Below the pieces are notes generated by a model. That model was not told where the DNA came from and searched no databases. It saw only the letters and a list, made by a program, of their open reading frames with translations. Positions 37,862 to 46,493 of a DNA stretch of 64,000 nt are shown here, piece by piece. Each line of letters begins with the position of its first letter. Positions within the stretch are counted from its first letter, which is position 1. This DNA is from Fischerella sp. CENA71 (GTDB taxonomy: Bacteria > Cyanobacteriota > Cyanobacteriia > Cyanobacteriales > Nostocaceae). Made by a program: the position numbers and the translations under genes. The stretch covers positions 186,001 through 250,000 of the forward strand of contig JANBVI010000004.1 in the NCBI GenBank assembly GCA_024239075.1. Reading direction: 5' to 3'.

Positions 37862-38635
37862 ATGTGTCAACTGCTAGGAATGAATTGCAATACTCCCACA
37901 GATATTTGCTTTTCTTTTGAAGGCTTTGCGGCACGGGGAGGAAAAACTGATGATCATCGTGATGGCTGGGGTATTGCTTTCTTTGAGGGTAAAGGGTGTC
38001 GAATGTTTATTGATGCCAAACCCTCGATTAATTCTCCCATAGCAGAATTAGTCCGATGCTATCCGATTCATTCCACCCATGTCATAGCCCATATTCGCAA
38101 AGCAACTCAAGGTGAAATTGTTCTCGAAAATTGCCATCCCTTTCGTCGGGAACTATGGGGACGATATTGGGTATTTGCTCACAACGGTGATTTACCAGAA
38201 TTTAATCCTACGGGTATGCAATATTATCAACCTGTAGGTAATACTGACAGTGAAAAAGCTTTTTGCTTGATTTTAGAAGCCATACGTCAAAACTTTCCCG
38301 AAGGTAGACCCTCTCTGGAAAAAATATATCCTGTCTTGAAAGATATCACTGATAAAATTTCGGAAAAGGGTACTTTTAATTACTTGTTGTCAGATGGCGA
38401 ATACTTTTTTACTCACTGTTCTACAAAACTTTGCTATATAGTCAGGCAAGCTCCTTTTGCTGCTGCTCATCTGATTGATCAAGACGTGACAGTAGATTTC
38501 AGTGAATTGACAACTCCAAGCGATCGCGTTGCTGTGATTGCTACGACTCCTCTCACCGATAACGAAGTTTGGACACCCATCAAACCAGGAGAATTATTAG
38601 TGTTTCAAGATGGTTTACCTTTAAAGTTAAGTTAA
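37862..38635 (+). CDS. Class II glutamine amidotransferase (YafJ-like)
   Basis: 257 residues. After removal of Met1 the N-terminal Cys2 (MCQLLGMNCN) would be the nucleophile of an Ntn-type glutaminase. Other family motifs are DHRDGWGIAFFEG, STHVIAHIRKATQG, CHPFRRELWGRYWVFAHNGD and NTDSEKAF. There is no synthase domain, so the acceptor is unknown. The gene is divergent from the PPOX gene and is followed directly by the palindromic 21-bp tandem repeat. Confidence 0.9.
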   Translation: MCQLLGMNCNTPTDICFSFEGFAARGGKTDDHRDGWGIAFFEGKGCRMFIDAKPSINSPIAELVRCYPIHSTHVIAHIRKATQGEIVLENCHPFRRELWGRYWVFAHNGDLPEFNPTGMQYYQPVGNTDSEKAFCLILEAIRQNFPEGRPSLEKIYPVLKDITDKISEKGTFNYLLSDGEYFFTHCSTKLCYIVRQAPFAAAHLIDQDVTVDFSELTTPSDRVAVIATTPLTDNEVWTPIKPGELLVFQDGLPLKLS

Positions 38636-38644
38636 TCCTCTACT

Positions 38645-38875
38645 TACACACGACAATTAAAGACTCGTTGACGAGTATCAAAGACTCGCACACAACAATT
38701 AAACACTCATCGATGAGTATTAAAGACTCGCGCACGACAATCAAACACTCATCGACGAGTATTAAAGACTCGTTGACGAGTATCAAAGACTCGACGACGA
38801 GTATCAAAGACTCGTTGACGAGTATCAAAGACTCGCGCACGACAATTAAACACTCATCGATGAGTATCAAAGATT
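38645..38875. repeat. 21-bp tandem repeat with a palindromic core
   Basis: About eleven units of roughly 21 bp of the form ATCAAAGACTCGTTGACGAGT. The core ACTCGTTGACGAGT is itself a near-palindrome, so each unit can form a small hairpin. Variants replace the core with ACTCATCGATGAGT or ACTCGCGCACGAC. Because 21 is divisible by three, both strands stay open over the array and would encode TSIKDSL heptads (plus) or ESLILVN heptads (minus). It begins 10 bp after the amidotransferase stop codon. Confidence 0.85.
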
Positions 38876-38925
38876 GTCAGAGCATGTGCTGTTAATAACT
38901 TTATATTCTCACTGCGATCGCAAGA

Positions 38926-38983
38926 TGACCGATAATTCCTCCCAGGGTACAAGAAAGCGGAGAGTCCTGGGACTCAATTGAGT
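38926..38983. repeat. Dispersed intergenic repeat, copy 2
   Basis: Carries the blocks GACCGATAATTCCT, GGTACAAGAAAGCGGA and TCCTGGGACTCAAT, as at 2812-2860, in the same orientation and order with small length changes between them. Confidence 0.7.
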
Positions 38984-39068
38984 TTTCTAAAATCCGATTT
39001 ATGCATAAAACCTCTGATGACTTGAGATAAGTCAATAAAGGTTTAATATTCATACAAGGAGATGTCTA

Positions 39069-39359
39069 ATGTCTACCCCCCTGCTACTTTGGAAAAGTCA
39101 ATTCCTTCATGCTACAGATGAGTCTATTCTGATAACTGATGCATTTCATGCTGCTCAGGATGTAATGCAAAAAGCTGGATTGCAGAACGTTAAACTAAGT
39201 GAATTCGATGTTTGTGGAAATACATCTGAGAGTACTGCTGCAATCAGCTGTATGCAAATTGGTCATCGATTCCTCGCCACGATTATGGTTGCTGGAAACG
39301 ATGCTGGTACAGTGATTCAAAATCTCAGCGATCGACTGAATAAGATTAAATGGCTATAA
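39069..39359 (+). CDS. Small protein of unknown function
   Basis: 96 residues from an ATG preceded by a good AAGGAGAT ribosome-binding site. It is a soluble alpha/beta-looking protein (LLLWKSQFLHATDESILITD, AAQDVMQKAGLQNVKLSEFD, RFLATIMVAGNDAGTVIQNL) with no known motif. The strong start site and normal codon use support a real gene. It lies between the tandem repeat and the NACHT gene. Confidence 0.6.
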   Translation: MSTPLLLWKSQFLHATDESILITDAFHAAQDVMQKAGLQNVKLSEFDVCGNTSESTAAISCMQIGHRFLATIMVAGNDAGTVIQNLSDRLNKIKWL

Positions 39360-39610
39360 TCCCTCCTGCATTGTTGCAGTTCTAAGGCCTCTACCAGGGG
39401 TAGTAATTATGAGCCTCAGCATTTTTGTTTTGTAGCGTGCGTTGTGGATGTTAGTCCTAACGCACCAAAAATTAGAGATAGCTAATGCAAGATATCATAC
39501 TGGTGTGTTAGCCTGCGGCATAAAGCACCCTACCATATTTCTCCGAATTCCCATCTTCACAACTCAAATTTTCAGTTACCCTCAAAATAGTCAGCAAACA
39601 AAGGGTAACT
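39360..39610. other. Spacer before the NACHT gene, with a GTGCGTT inverted repeat
   Basis: GTGCGTT (about 39438) and AACGCAC (about 39459) bracket a short stem, and TGTGTTAGCCTGCGGCATAA follows near 39502. Text of this type is a common intergenic repeat in cyanobacteria. The promoter for the NACHT gene should be in this stretch. Confidence 0.45.
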
Positions 39611-42600
39611 ATGACAACAAGGCTGGAAAAGCTACGCAACTTTTTAACGAAAGATATCCGAGATTTCTTAAAAAAACCAACAAACACAACAGAAACAGGT
39701 GCAGAGGTTTCTAAAGCGAGTCTGGAATTAGCCGTAGCATTAGGATTATTAGGTACTCCCTTAGCACCAGTAGGTGTTGCTGTTGCTGGATTATCCTTTG
39801 TCGGACTGACAGCCAAAGCGATCAAGTTTTACCAAGAAAAAACTGGGGAAGCAAGTCTAGAGGAATGCGTCAGTATTGCAGCGCGGCTGGCTTATGTAGA
39901 AAGTTTTGAAAGAATATTAAACACGATAGAAGACCAAGATTTATTAGCAAAAATCGGGACAATACATGCAGGTGAAGTTGTTGCAGAAGGATTCATTGAA
40001 ATTAATGAAGAAGAAGCAAGAAAAGCTATCACCTGCTTTCGGGAAACGAAATTAGCTCAAGAGTTTAACCGCCAGTTGTCATATATTTTGAAAGTAGCAG
40101 GACTTAGCCCCAGACAAGCAGAAACTTTTACTCAACGGGTGGCTTGGAATACACAGCGATACATGAACCAAGCCTTGGCGGAAGCAGGAGATACAGTGAA
40201 AAACTTAGCGGGACTATTCCGCGATGGCTGGCGCAAAGAACTAGAAAAATATCAAAGTATTGATGATTATTTAAATAAGCAGATTGCTGCAAAACCTAAA
40301 GAAAAAGTATTTGCAGAACAATTCACTTTTAAAGATATCTACGTTCCACTACAAGCACAGCCACTGGATACAAATGGTCAAAAGGATAGCAAAAAGCAAC
40401 CAATTGATTTAGAAACTTGGGCAAAAGACTTACTTCAAAACTCAAATAAACAAGATAAAGTTTTATTTATCCAAGGCGGACCAGGAAGGGGTAAAAGTGT
40501 ATTTTGTCGGATGTTTGCTGATTTAGTGAGGCGGAATTTATATCCGGTTTGGACACCTATTTTGATTCGTTTGCGGGATATTAGAACCTTTGAAAAGAAT
40601 TTTGAAAATACAATTTTTCAGGCAGTAGATAGAGATTTTACGAAGAATGATGATGGCTGGTTAACAGATAAAAACATTCGATATTTATTTTTGCTAGATG
40701 GTTTTGATGAGTTGTTGATGGAAAAAAGAACCAGCGACGGTTTAGAAGAATTTCTCAAACAAGTTGGAGGGTTTCAGGAAAGTTGCCAGCGTAACCCTGA
40801 AAAAGGGCATCGAGTATTAATTACTGGGCGAACTCTGGCATTACAAAGTATTGAAAGAAATATGCCAGACAATCTGGAACGGGTGGAAATCTTGCCAATG
40901 GATGAAAAAATCCAAGAGCAGTGGTTTGAAAAATGGACGGCGCAAGTAGGCAAAAATAAAACTGTAGCATTTCAGCAATTTTTGCAAAATCAAAATTGTC
41001 CAAACAGAGTCAGAGAATTAGCAAAAGAACCACTATTACTTTATCTTTTAGCAGCAATGCATCGCGATGGTGAACTAACTATAGAAATGTTTGCCGATGC
41101 TAACGGTACACAAGCAAAAATTCTGATTTATCAAAAATCTTTAGATTGGGTACTCACAAAACAACGTCCAGAAATTCTCAATCGGGAATTAACAGAACAA
41201 GATACAGACGATTTACGGCGTATTCTCACAGAAGCAGGTTTATGTGTGGTGCAATCTGGTGGAGAATGTGCAGCAATCTCCATGATTGAAAAACGGCTTG
41301 ATGACACAGCGAAAGATTTATTAGAAGAAGCAAGAAAACGTATAGGCGATAATCCTTTGAGAAATGCCTTAGCTGCTTTTTACCTCCAACCAGGTAAACA
41401 AACGGGTTCAGTAGAATTTGCCCATAAAAGTTTTAGTGAGTTTTTGTGTGCTGAACGCTTAAAAGAAAGCTTAGAAAATTGGACAGAACCGGGAAGAAAG
41501 GGGAGAGGATTTAATATTCAACAAGACCAGATGGATTGGGAAATTTATGATTTGTTGGGTTACGGTGGGCTGAGGCTAGAAATTGTGGAATATTTGATGG
41601 GGTTGCTCACAGCGCCTGACCTCACTCCCAACCCCTCTCCGCAAGCAGAGAGGGGAGAGAGATTTCGATTTGTGCAACTATTCCAGCGATTACATGATTT
41701 TTATCAACGTTGGTGCGAGGGAGAATTTATTGATGCTTACACAGAAACTTTACCTCAGAGGAAATCACGGCAATTGCACGAGCAAAATATTTCCTTGGGA
41801 CAGCGTCAGGTAGATGTGTATGCTGGGCTGAATGTGATGATTTTGCTTTTGGAGTTACACCGCTATGCTCAAGAGCAAGAAGATTTGAAGCAACAAATAA
41901 TTTTTTATCCTTCTGGTAAAGGGGATGAACAAAATCGTCCTACAATTCAATTGCTTCGCATAATCAACTACAGTAACTGCATACAGCTTGGGACTTTTAA
42001 TAGGGTAGTTGGAGAATTCCTCAGCGGCGCAAACTTTGGCGGCGCAAACTTTGGCGGTGCAGACCTCAGCGGCGCAAACTTTGGCGGCGCAAACTTTGGC
42101 GGTGCAGACCTCAGCGGCGCAAACTTCGGCGGTGCAGACCTCCGCCGCGCAGACCTCCGCCGCGCAGACCTCGTCGGTGCAAACCTCAGCGGTGCAAACT
42201 TCGGCGGTGCAAACTTCGGCGGTGCAGACCTCCGCCGCGCAAACCTCATCCACACAGACCTCAACTGTGCAAACTTCGGCGGTGCAAACTTCGGTGGTGC
42301 AGACCTCAACCGCGCAAACCTCGGCAGTACAAACCTCAGCGGTGCAAACTTCGGTGGTGCAGACCTCAGCGGCGCAAACCTCGGTCGCGCAAACCTCAGC
42401 GGCGCAAACCTCAGCCACGCAAACCTCGGTCGCGCAGACCTTGGTGACGCAAACCTCAGCCACGCAAACCTCTACGGTGCAAACCTCTACGGTGCAAACT
42501 TCGGTGGCGCAGACCTTGGTGGCGCAAACCTCAGCCACGCAAACCTCAGCGGCGCAAACCTCAGCCACGCAAACCTCAGCCGCGCAAACCTCAATAATGA

Positions 42601-42712
42601 GGTATTTGTAGATATTCGTTGGGACGAAGGTACAAAGTGGGAAGGTGTACGTGGATTGGAGACAGCTATAAATGTTCCAGAAGCGTTAAAGCAACATTTG
42701 GGGCTGGCGTAG
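39611..42712 (+). CDS. NACHT-type STAND NTPase with C-terminal pentapeptide repeats
   Basis: 1033 residues. N-terminal region (1-280) is largely helical, with a hydrophobic stretch at about 40-66. The NTPase core follows: Walker A FIQGGPGRGKS (286-296), Walker B YLFLLDGFDELL (358-369), then HRVLITGRTLAL. A helical region with AHKSFSEFLCAERL, typical of NACHT proteins, comes next. Residues 671-683 (LTPNPSPQAERGE) come from a palindromic repeat. From about 803 to 1000 there are about 35-40 pentapeptide repeats of A(D/N)LSG/ANFGG type, which form a right-handed beta helix. STAND NTPases oligomerise after sensing a trigger; several bacterial NACHT proteins defend against phages. Here the repeat helix replaces the usual WD40/TPR/LRR sensor. 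Neither effector nor trigger is known. Confidence 0.9.
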   Translation: MTTRLEKLRNFLTKDIRDFLKKPTNTTETGAEVSKASLELAVALGLLGTPLAPVGVAVAGLSFVGLTAKAIKFYQEKTGEASLEECVSIAARLAYVESFERILNTIEDQDLLAKIGTIHAGEVVAEGFIEINEEEARKAITCFRETKLAQEFNRQLSYILKVAGLSPRQAETFTQRVAWNTQRYMNQALAEAGDTVKNLAGLFRDGWRKELEKYQSIDDYLNKQIAAKPKEKVFAEQFTFKDIYVPLQAQPLDTNGQKDSKKQPIDLETWAKDLLQNSNKQDKVLFIQGGPGRGKSVFCRMFADLVRRNLYPVWTPILIRLRDIRTFEKNFENTIFQAVDRDFTKNDDGWLTDKNIRYLFLLDGFDELLMEKRTSDGLEEFLKQVGGFQESCQRNPEKGHRVLITGRTLALQSIERNMPDNLERVEILPMDEKIQEQWFEKWTAQVGKNKTVAFQQFLQNQNCPNRVRELAKEPLLLYLLAAMHRDGELTIEMFADANGTQAKILIYQKSLDWVLTKQRPEILNRELTEQDTDDLRRILTEAGLCVVQSGGECAAISMIEKRLDDTAKDLLEEARKRIGDNPLRNALAAFYLQPGKQTGSVEFAHKSFSEFLCAERLKESLENWTEPGRKGRGFNIQQDQMDWEIYDLLGYGGLRLEIVEYLMGLLTAPDLTPNPSPQAERGERFRFVQLFQRLHDFYQRWCEGEFIDAYTETLPQRKSRQLHEQNISLGQRQVDVYAGLNVMILLLELHRYAQEQEDLKQQIIFYPSGKGDEQNRPTIQLLRIINYSNCIQLGTFNRVVGEFLSGANFGGANFGGADLSGANFGGANFGGADLSGANFGGADLRRADLRRADLVGANLSGANFGGANFGGADLRRANLIHTDLNCANFGGANFGGADLNRANLGSTNLSGANFGGADLSGANLGRANLSGANLSHANLGRADLGDANLSHANLYGANLYGANFGGADLGGANLSHANLSGANLSHANLSRANLNNEVFVDIRWDEGTKWEGVRGLETAINVPEALKQHLGLA
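41621..41660. repeat. Palindromic repeat inside the NACHT coding region
   Basis: CCCCTCTC (41632-41639) and GAGAGGGG (41648-41655) pair around an 8-base loop. The flanking CTCACTCCCAACC is the known 'LTPNPSP' type intergenic repeat widespread in cyanobacteria. It lies in frame in the NACHT gene, between the NTPase module and the pentapeptide domain. Confidence 0.75.
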
Positions 42713-42753
42713 CTTCGCGTTAGGGAAGTGGGGTGATGGGAAGATAGAGAGAA

Positions 42754-42836
42754 AAACCTCAAATTTCGAGTTTTAAGGTTGAAGGTTCTAGTTTAAAACC
42801 TCAAATTTCGAGTTCTGAGCCTCAACGTTCTAGTTT
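42754..42836. repeat. Two tandem 41-bp repeats
   Basis: Copies 42754-42794 and 42796-42836 both begin AAACCTCAAATTTCGAGTT and end GTTCTAGTTT, with differences only in the middle. They lie in the 3' flank of the NACHT gene. Confidence 0.8.
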
Positions 42837-42926
42837 AAGTGTTTGTTGGGGATCTAAGCTCTACGATTCTCACAAATCATATAGGATTGCTATATACGCA
42901 ACTTGCACTTCCACAGGAGTATCTCT

Positions 42927-43592
42927 GTGCAGCCTGACTTACTAGGCTTGGAAATCACTAAGGGAGAATTAAAACGTTTAACTGGTGTCAAACCAGAACT
43001 TTTCCTCCTACCTTCGCTGATGGAAAATCGCAAACAGCGCTTTGCTTTTTTACTCAAAGAAGTCCGGGAAACGTTGCTTTTGATTTTGTTAATTACTGGA
43101 TTGATTTATGCCTTAATTACTCTGACAAATGGTTCCCAAATTGGCTTAGGAATTATCTTGCTAATTGTCGTAGCGATCGCAGTGGTAATTGGGCGTTGGT
43201 TGTGGCGGCGTTTTCGTTATCCCAAAGCATTAATAATCCTTTTAAATGAAGTTGATAAATATCATACAGGGGTGGAAGCGGTAGATAATCTTGACCAGCA
43301 AGCCATCTCTGAAAACTTAGAAAATAATAGTCTTGAGCGAGAAACTATTATTGCTGCTCTGCACTTGGTAAGAGAAGATTTAGTTCGTGGTTTGAAAATC
43401 GAGCGACTATTAAGGGATAATAAAAAATTGCTGACTGAGCAACAAGAATTATTTGTCAATAATTCAGCTAATCTCCAAGCTTTACAAGTTAGCAGTTCAG
43501 CAGGGGAATATGCTCAAATTTTCAATCAAGTATTAGAGATTGACTTAGATGTACAAAGCCAGATAAGAAAATTACAGCAGTCGCATTCTTAA
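42927..43592 (+). CDS. Two-helix membrane protein with coiled-coil tail, unknown function
   Basis: 221 residues from a GTG at 42927, chosen because AGGAG lies 8 bases upstream; an in-frame TTG at 42903 has no such site. Two adjacent TM helices (LLLILLITGLIYALITL and GLGIILLIVVAIAVVIG, about residues 52-92) are followed by a basic stretch and a long charged, Leu-rich region of coiled-coil type. No family recognised. The DUF1537 kinase gene begins 7 bp after its stop, so the two are probably translationally linked. Confidence 0.75.
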   Translation: MQPDLLGLEITKGELKRLTGVKPELFLLPSLMENRKQRFAFLLKEVRETLLLILLITGLIYALITLTNGSQIGLGIILLIVVAIAVVIGRWLWRRFRYPKALIILLNEVDKYHTGVEAVDNLDQQAISENLENNSLERETIIAALHLVREDLVRGLKIERLLRDNKKLLTEQQELFVNNSANLQALQVSSSAGEYAQIFNQVLEIDLDVQSQIRKLQQSHS

Positions 43593-43599
43593 TATAAAA

Positions 43600-44925
43600 A
43601 TGACCATAAAACCAAAAATAATCGTCCTTGATGATGATCCAACTGGTTCACAAACAGTCCACAGCTGTTTGTTACTCATGCGTTGGGATGTGGAGACTTT
43701 ACGCCTGGGATTGCAAGACGATGCACCAATTTTCTTTGTCTTAACAAATACTAGAGCCTTACCGCCGGAGTCGGCTGCTTCTGTCACCAAGGAAGTTTGT
43801 CAGAATTTGCAAACAGCTTTAGCGAGTGAAGGAATTCAGGATTTTCTTATCGTCAGTCGTTCTGACTCGACTTTACGGGGACACTACCCGATTGAAACCG
43901 ATGTGATTGCTGAAGAACTCGGCCCTTTCGATGCTCATTTTCTCGTCCCGGCTTTTTTTGAAGGTGGACGGATTACCCGCGACAGCATACATTATCTCAT
44001 TGTTGATGGTGTTCCTAAACCTGTTCATGAAACAGAGTTTGCCCGTGATTCTGTGTTTGGCTACCATCACAGTTACTTACCCAAATATGTAGAAGAAAAA
44101 ACACAAGGACGGATTCATGCAGATTCCGTAAAAAGATTTTTACTTGCAGATATTCGTAATGGCAGTTTAGAAGCCTTGATGAGCCTGAGTGGTAATCAGT
44201 GCTGTGTTGTCGATGGAGAAACTCAAGCGGATCTAGATCGTTTTGCTCAAGATATTTTAGCAGCAGCAAGTCAAGGCAAACGCTTTTTATTTCGCAGTGC
44301 TGCCAGTATTTTAACAGCTTTGGCTGCTTTACCCCCGCAAGCGATCGCACCGGAAAATATGGCTGAGTATGTACGCAATGGCAAACCAGGGGCTGTCATT
44401 GTCGGTTCTCATGTCAAAAAGACAACTCAGCAGCTAGAAACACTACTGCAAGCAGAAGGTACATTCGGGGTTGAAGTTGAGGTGGCGCGTTTATTAGATG
44501 ATGTTGATCAATCTGCCACATTGTTAAGCGAAGTCCTCGAAAAAGTTCACACTGCTCATGCAGGCGGCAAAACACCAGTAGTTTACACCAGTCGCCAAGA
44601 ACTTACTTTTAAAGACGTGAATACACGCTTACAATTTGGAGCTAAAGTTTCCCGTTTATTGATGGATGTTGTCCAGGGTTTGCCAGCAGATTTAGGATTT
44701 TTAATCAGCAAAGGTGGTATAACTTCTAACGATGTCTTGAGTACAGGATTAGCCTTAACTTCTGCCCGGTTACTTGGTCAAATCTTACCCGGTTGTTCAA
44801 TGGTACGGACTCCATCTGACCATCCGCAGTTTCCAAATTTACCAGTTGTCCTATTTCCAGGGAACGTCGGTGATGCTAATGGCTTGGCAACTGTATATCA
44901 AAGGTTGAGTCAAAAGACTAAGTAA
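43600..44925 (+). CDS. Four-carbon acid sugar kinase family protein (DUF1537)
   Basis: 441 residues. The N-terminal domain starts KIIVLDDDPTGSQTVHSCLL with FVLTNTRALPPESA and IVSRSDSTLRGHYPIETD, and the C-terminal nucleotide-binding domain contains KPGAVIVGSHVKKTTQQLE and FLISKGGITSNDVLSTGL. These are the marks of the OtnK/DtnK family, which phosphorylates 3- or 4-hydroxy acid sugars such as tetronates. No aldolase, isomerase or dehydrogenase partner is nearby, so the substrate is open. Confidence 0.9.
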   Translation: MTIKPKIIVLDDDPTGSQTVHSCLLLMRWDVETLRLGLQDDAPIFFVLTNTRALPPESAASVTKEVCQNLQTALASEGIQDFLIVSRSDSTLRGHYPIETDVIAEELGPFDAHFLVPAFFEGGRITRDSIHYLIVDGVPKPVHETEFARDSVFGYHHSYLPKYVEEKTQGRIHADSVKRFLLADIRNGSLEALMSLSGNQCCVVDGETQADLDRFAQDILAAASQGKRFLFRSAASILTALAALPPQAIAPENMAEYVRNGKPGAVIVGSHVKKTTQQLETLLQAEGTFGVEVEVARLLDDVDQSATLLSEVLEKVHTAHAGGKTPVVYTSRQELTFKDVNTRLQFGAKVSRLLMDVVQGLPADLGFLISKGGITSNDVLSTGLALTSARLLGQILPGCSMVRTPSDHPQFPNLPVVLFPGNVGDANGLATVYQRLSQKTK

Positions 44926-45077
44926 GGGGATTGGGGATTGGGGATTGGGGATTGGGGATCGGGGATCGGGGACAAGGGAGAGTGTGGGAAGACAAGGAAG
45001 TATGGGAAGTATGGGAAGTGTGAGAAGACAAGGGAGAATCATTTAACTAGTTTCTTCTCAATGCCCAATGAGCATGT
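44926..45077. repeat. GGGGATT/GGGGATC heptamer-type tandem array
   Basis: Five to six units of GGGGATTG and GGGGATCG (about 44930-44972), followed by GGGACAAGGGAGAG and GGGAAGTAT strings. It separates the convergent DUF1537 and subtilase genes. Confidence 0.8.
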
Positions 45078-46493
45078 TCAAAGACGAATACGCGATTTTG
45101 TGATGCCGTTTTTAGGATCAGTTATGGGGACACCTGTGTTTTGAAAATTTGTCAGAGTATCCGCGACACTAGCTGATGGATTCTTCTGCTTAAAAATAGC
45201 CCAGGCTCCTGTAACATGGGGAGCTGCCATCGAAGTTCCGTAAAAGTTGCTGTAACCACCACCCGGAACCGAAGAGTAAATTGCTTCTCCTGGAGCCAGA
45301 AGAGATAGAAATGAAGCACTATTAGAATAACTCGATACTTCATCAACAGCACCAACAGAACTACCGTCTTTGGTGGAACCGACGCTAATTGCTGATGAGA
45401 TACAAGCAGGAAAACCCAAACCGTTAGTGCTACCCTCATTTCCAGCAGCAATCACAGTAGCTATACCAACAGAGCGGAGATTATCAATGATTGCCTTGAG
45501 GTTTTGACTGGTTGTATCACAGTTACTCGTATACTTACCCCCTCCTAAGCTCATGTTAGCTGCTGCAATTGTGAAGTTGGAGCGGAGGTTATAAACTTGT
45601 TCTAGACCTCGTATTTGATCACTCACATAACTCAAGACACAGGGTGCTGGCTTTGGATCGCACTGGCTAGCAGAATTAAACCGAGAGAAGATTTGAATCG
45701 CAATAATTTTAGCGTCCTTGGCAACCCCAGAAAAATTAGGCCCTTTACCCGCAGCGATTCCAGCCACATGAGTACCATGATTGCAGTCATCAATAGTAGT
45801 GGGGCAATTCACTGCGGAGCCAGTACCTAACTGTTGCAGCGATCCATTTGGGCATAAACTTGTACTTTGATAAGCTGAATCAGTTGTTGAGTAACAGGCT
45901 TCTGAAACCACCTTGTCTGCTAAAAAAGGATGGCTAGAGTCTACACCTGTATCTAAAATAGCAACTGTTTGCCCTGCGCCTGTATATCCACTTTCCCAAG
46001 CGCTATTAGCTTTAATCACAGCAATACTTTCTGTCAGCGTCGTTGGTACAGCTATGTCTTCCTGAATACTGATGATGTTGGGATCAGATTGAAGAAACGC
46101 CAAAGAGCGAGCGTTGAGCTGGGCAGCAAAGTAAGGAATTGTCTTAAATTTGGTGATGGCAGTAGGATTGTAAGCTGAAACTTTAGTCAAGACAACATTT
46201 TGGATGCGAGCGATCGCTGTTCTTTGACTTTGAACTAAACTTGTTGCTAGCCTGCCTTCAGGTATAAAATTTGCTTCTAAACCAATGATGACTCTGACAG
46301 TGCCATATTTTTTTGCTTTAGAAATAAGCTGATCAAAGTCTGGAGGATTGGTTTGTCCCAAGCTATTAGCAGTAGGGCTGATCTGAGCATGAGCAGGAGT
46401 TACCAGCGTTTTCAAGCTTACAAAAACTATAGATAAATATGAAAAACAGGAAAAGTATAATAAACATGAGTGGATTGTTGAACCTAATCTCAT
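45078..46493 (-). CDS. Secreted S8 family serine protease (subtilase)
   Basis: 471 residues. The signal peptide ends near AHAQ (about residue 36). A propeptide of inhibitor I9 type (about 50-145; RVIGLEAN-like VRVIIGLEANFIPEG) precedes the catalytic domain. The triad is visible as AILDTGVDSSHP (Asp), CNHGTHVAGIAAG (His) and YGTSMAAPHVTGAW (Ser). Several cysteine pairs (QCDPKPAPC, TSNCDTTSQN) suggest disulfides in an exported protein. Complete and apparently active; substrate unknown. Confidence 0.93.
   Translation of the reverse strand: MRLGSTIHSCLLYFSCFSYLSIVFVSLKTLVTPAHAQISPTANSLGQTNPPDFDQLISKAKKYGTVRVIIGLEANFIPEGRLATSLVQSQRTAIARIQNVVLTKVSAYNPTAITKFKTIPYFAAQLNARSLAFLQSDPNIISIQEDIAVPTTLTESIAVIKANSAWESGYTGAGQTVAILDTGVDSSHPFLADKVVSEACYSTTDSAYQSTSLCPNGSLQQLGTGSAVNCPTTIDDCNHGTHVAGIAAGKGPNFSGVAKDAKIIAIQIFSRFNSASQCDPKPAPCVLSYVSDQIRGLEQVYNLRSNFTIAAANMSLGGGKYTSNCDTTSQNLKAIIDNLRSVGIATVIAAGNEGSTNGLGFPACISSAISVGSTKDGSSVGAVDEVSSYSNSASFLSLLAPGEAIYSSVPGGGYSNFYGTSMAAPHVTGAWAIFKQKNPSASVADTLTNFQNTGVPITDPKNGITKSRIRL

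Noticed and set aside
38569-38895. 108-codon plus-strand frame and 76-codon minus-strand frame over the 21-bp tandem repeat
   Set aside because: The plus frame begins inside the amidotransferase gene out of frame, and both consist only of repeat heptads. No ribosome-binding site. The array is reported as a repeat instead.
41855-42762. Several long frames on both strands across the pentapeptide-repeat region, encoding AEVCAAEVC or AAQTSAVQTS repeats
   Set aside because: They arise because the 15-bp repeat of the NACHT gene is free of stops in other frames. Their products are pure repeats without starts or ribosome-binding sites, whereas the NACHT frame reads through as proper ANFGG/ADLSG repeats.
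42903-42926. Earlier start (TTG at 42903) for the membrane protein before DUF1537
   Set aside because: AGGAG is correctly spaced for the GTG at 42927, and the extra residues contribute nothing recognisable.
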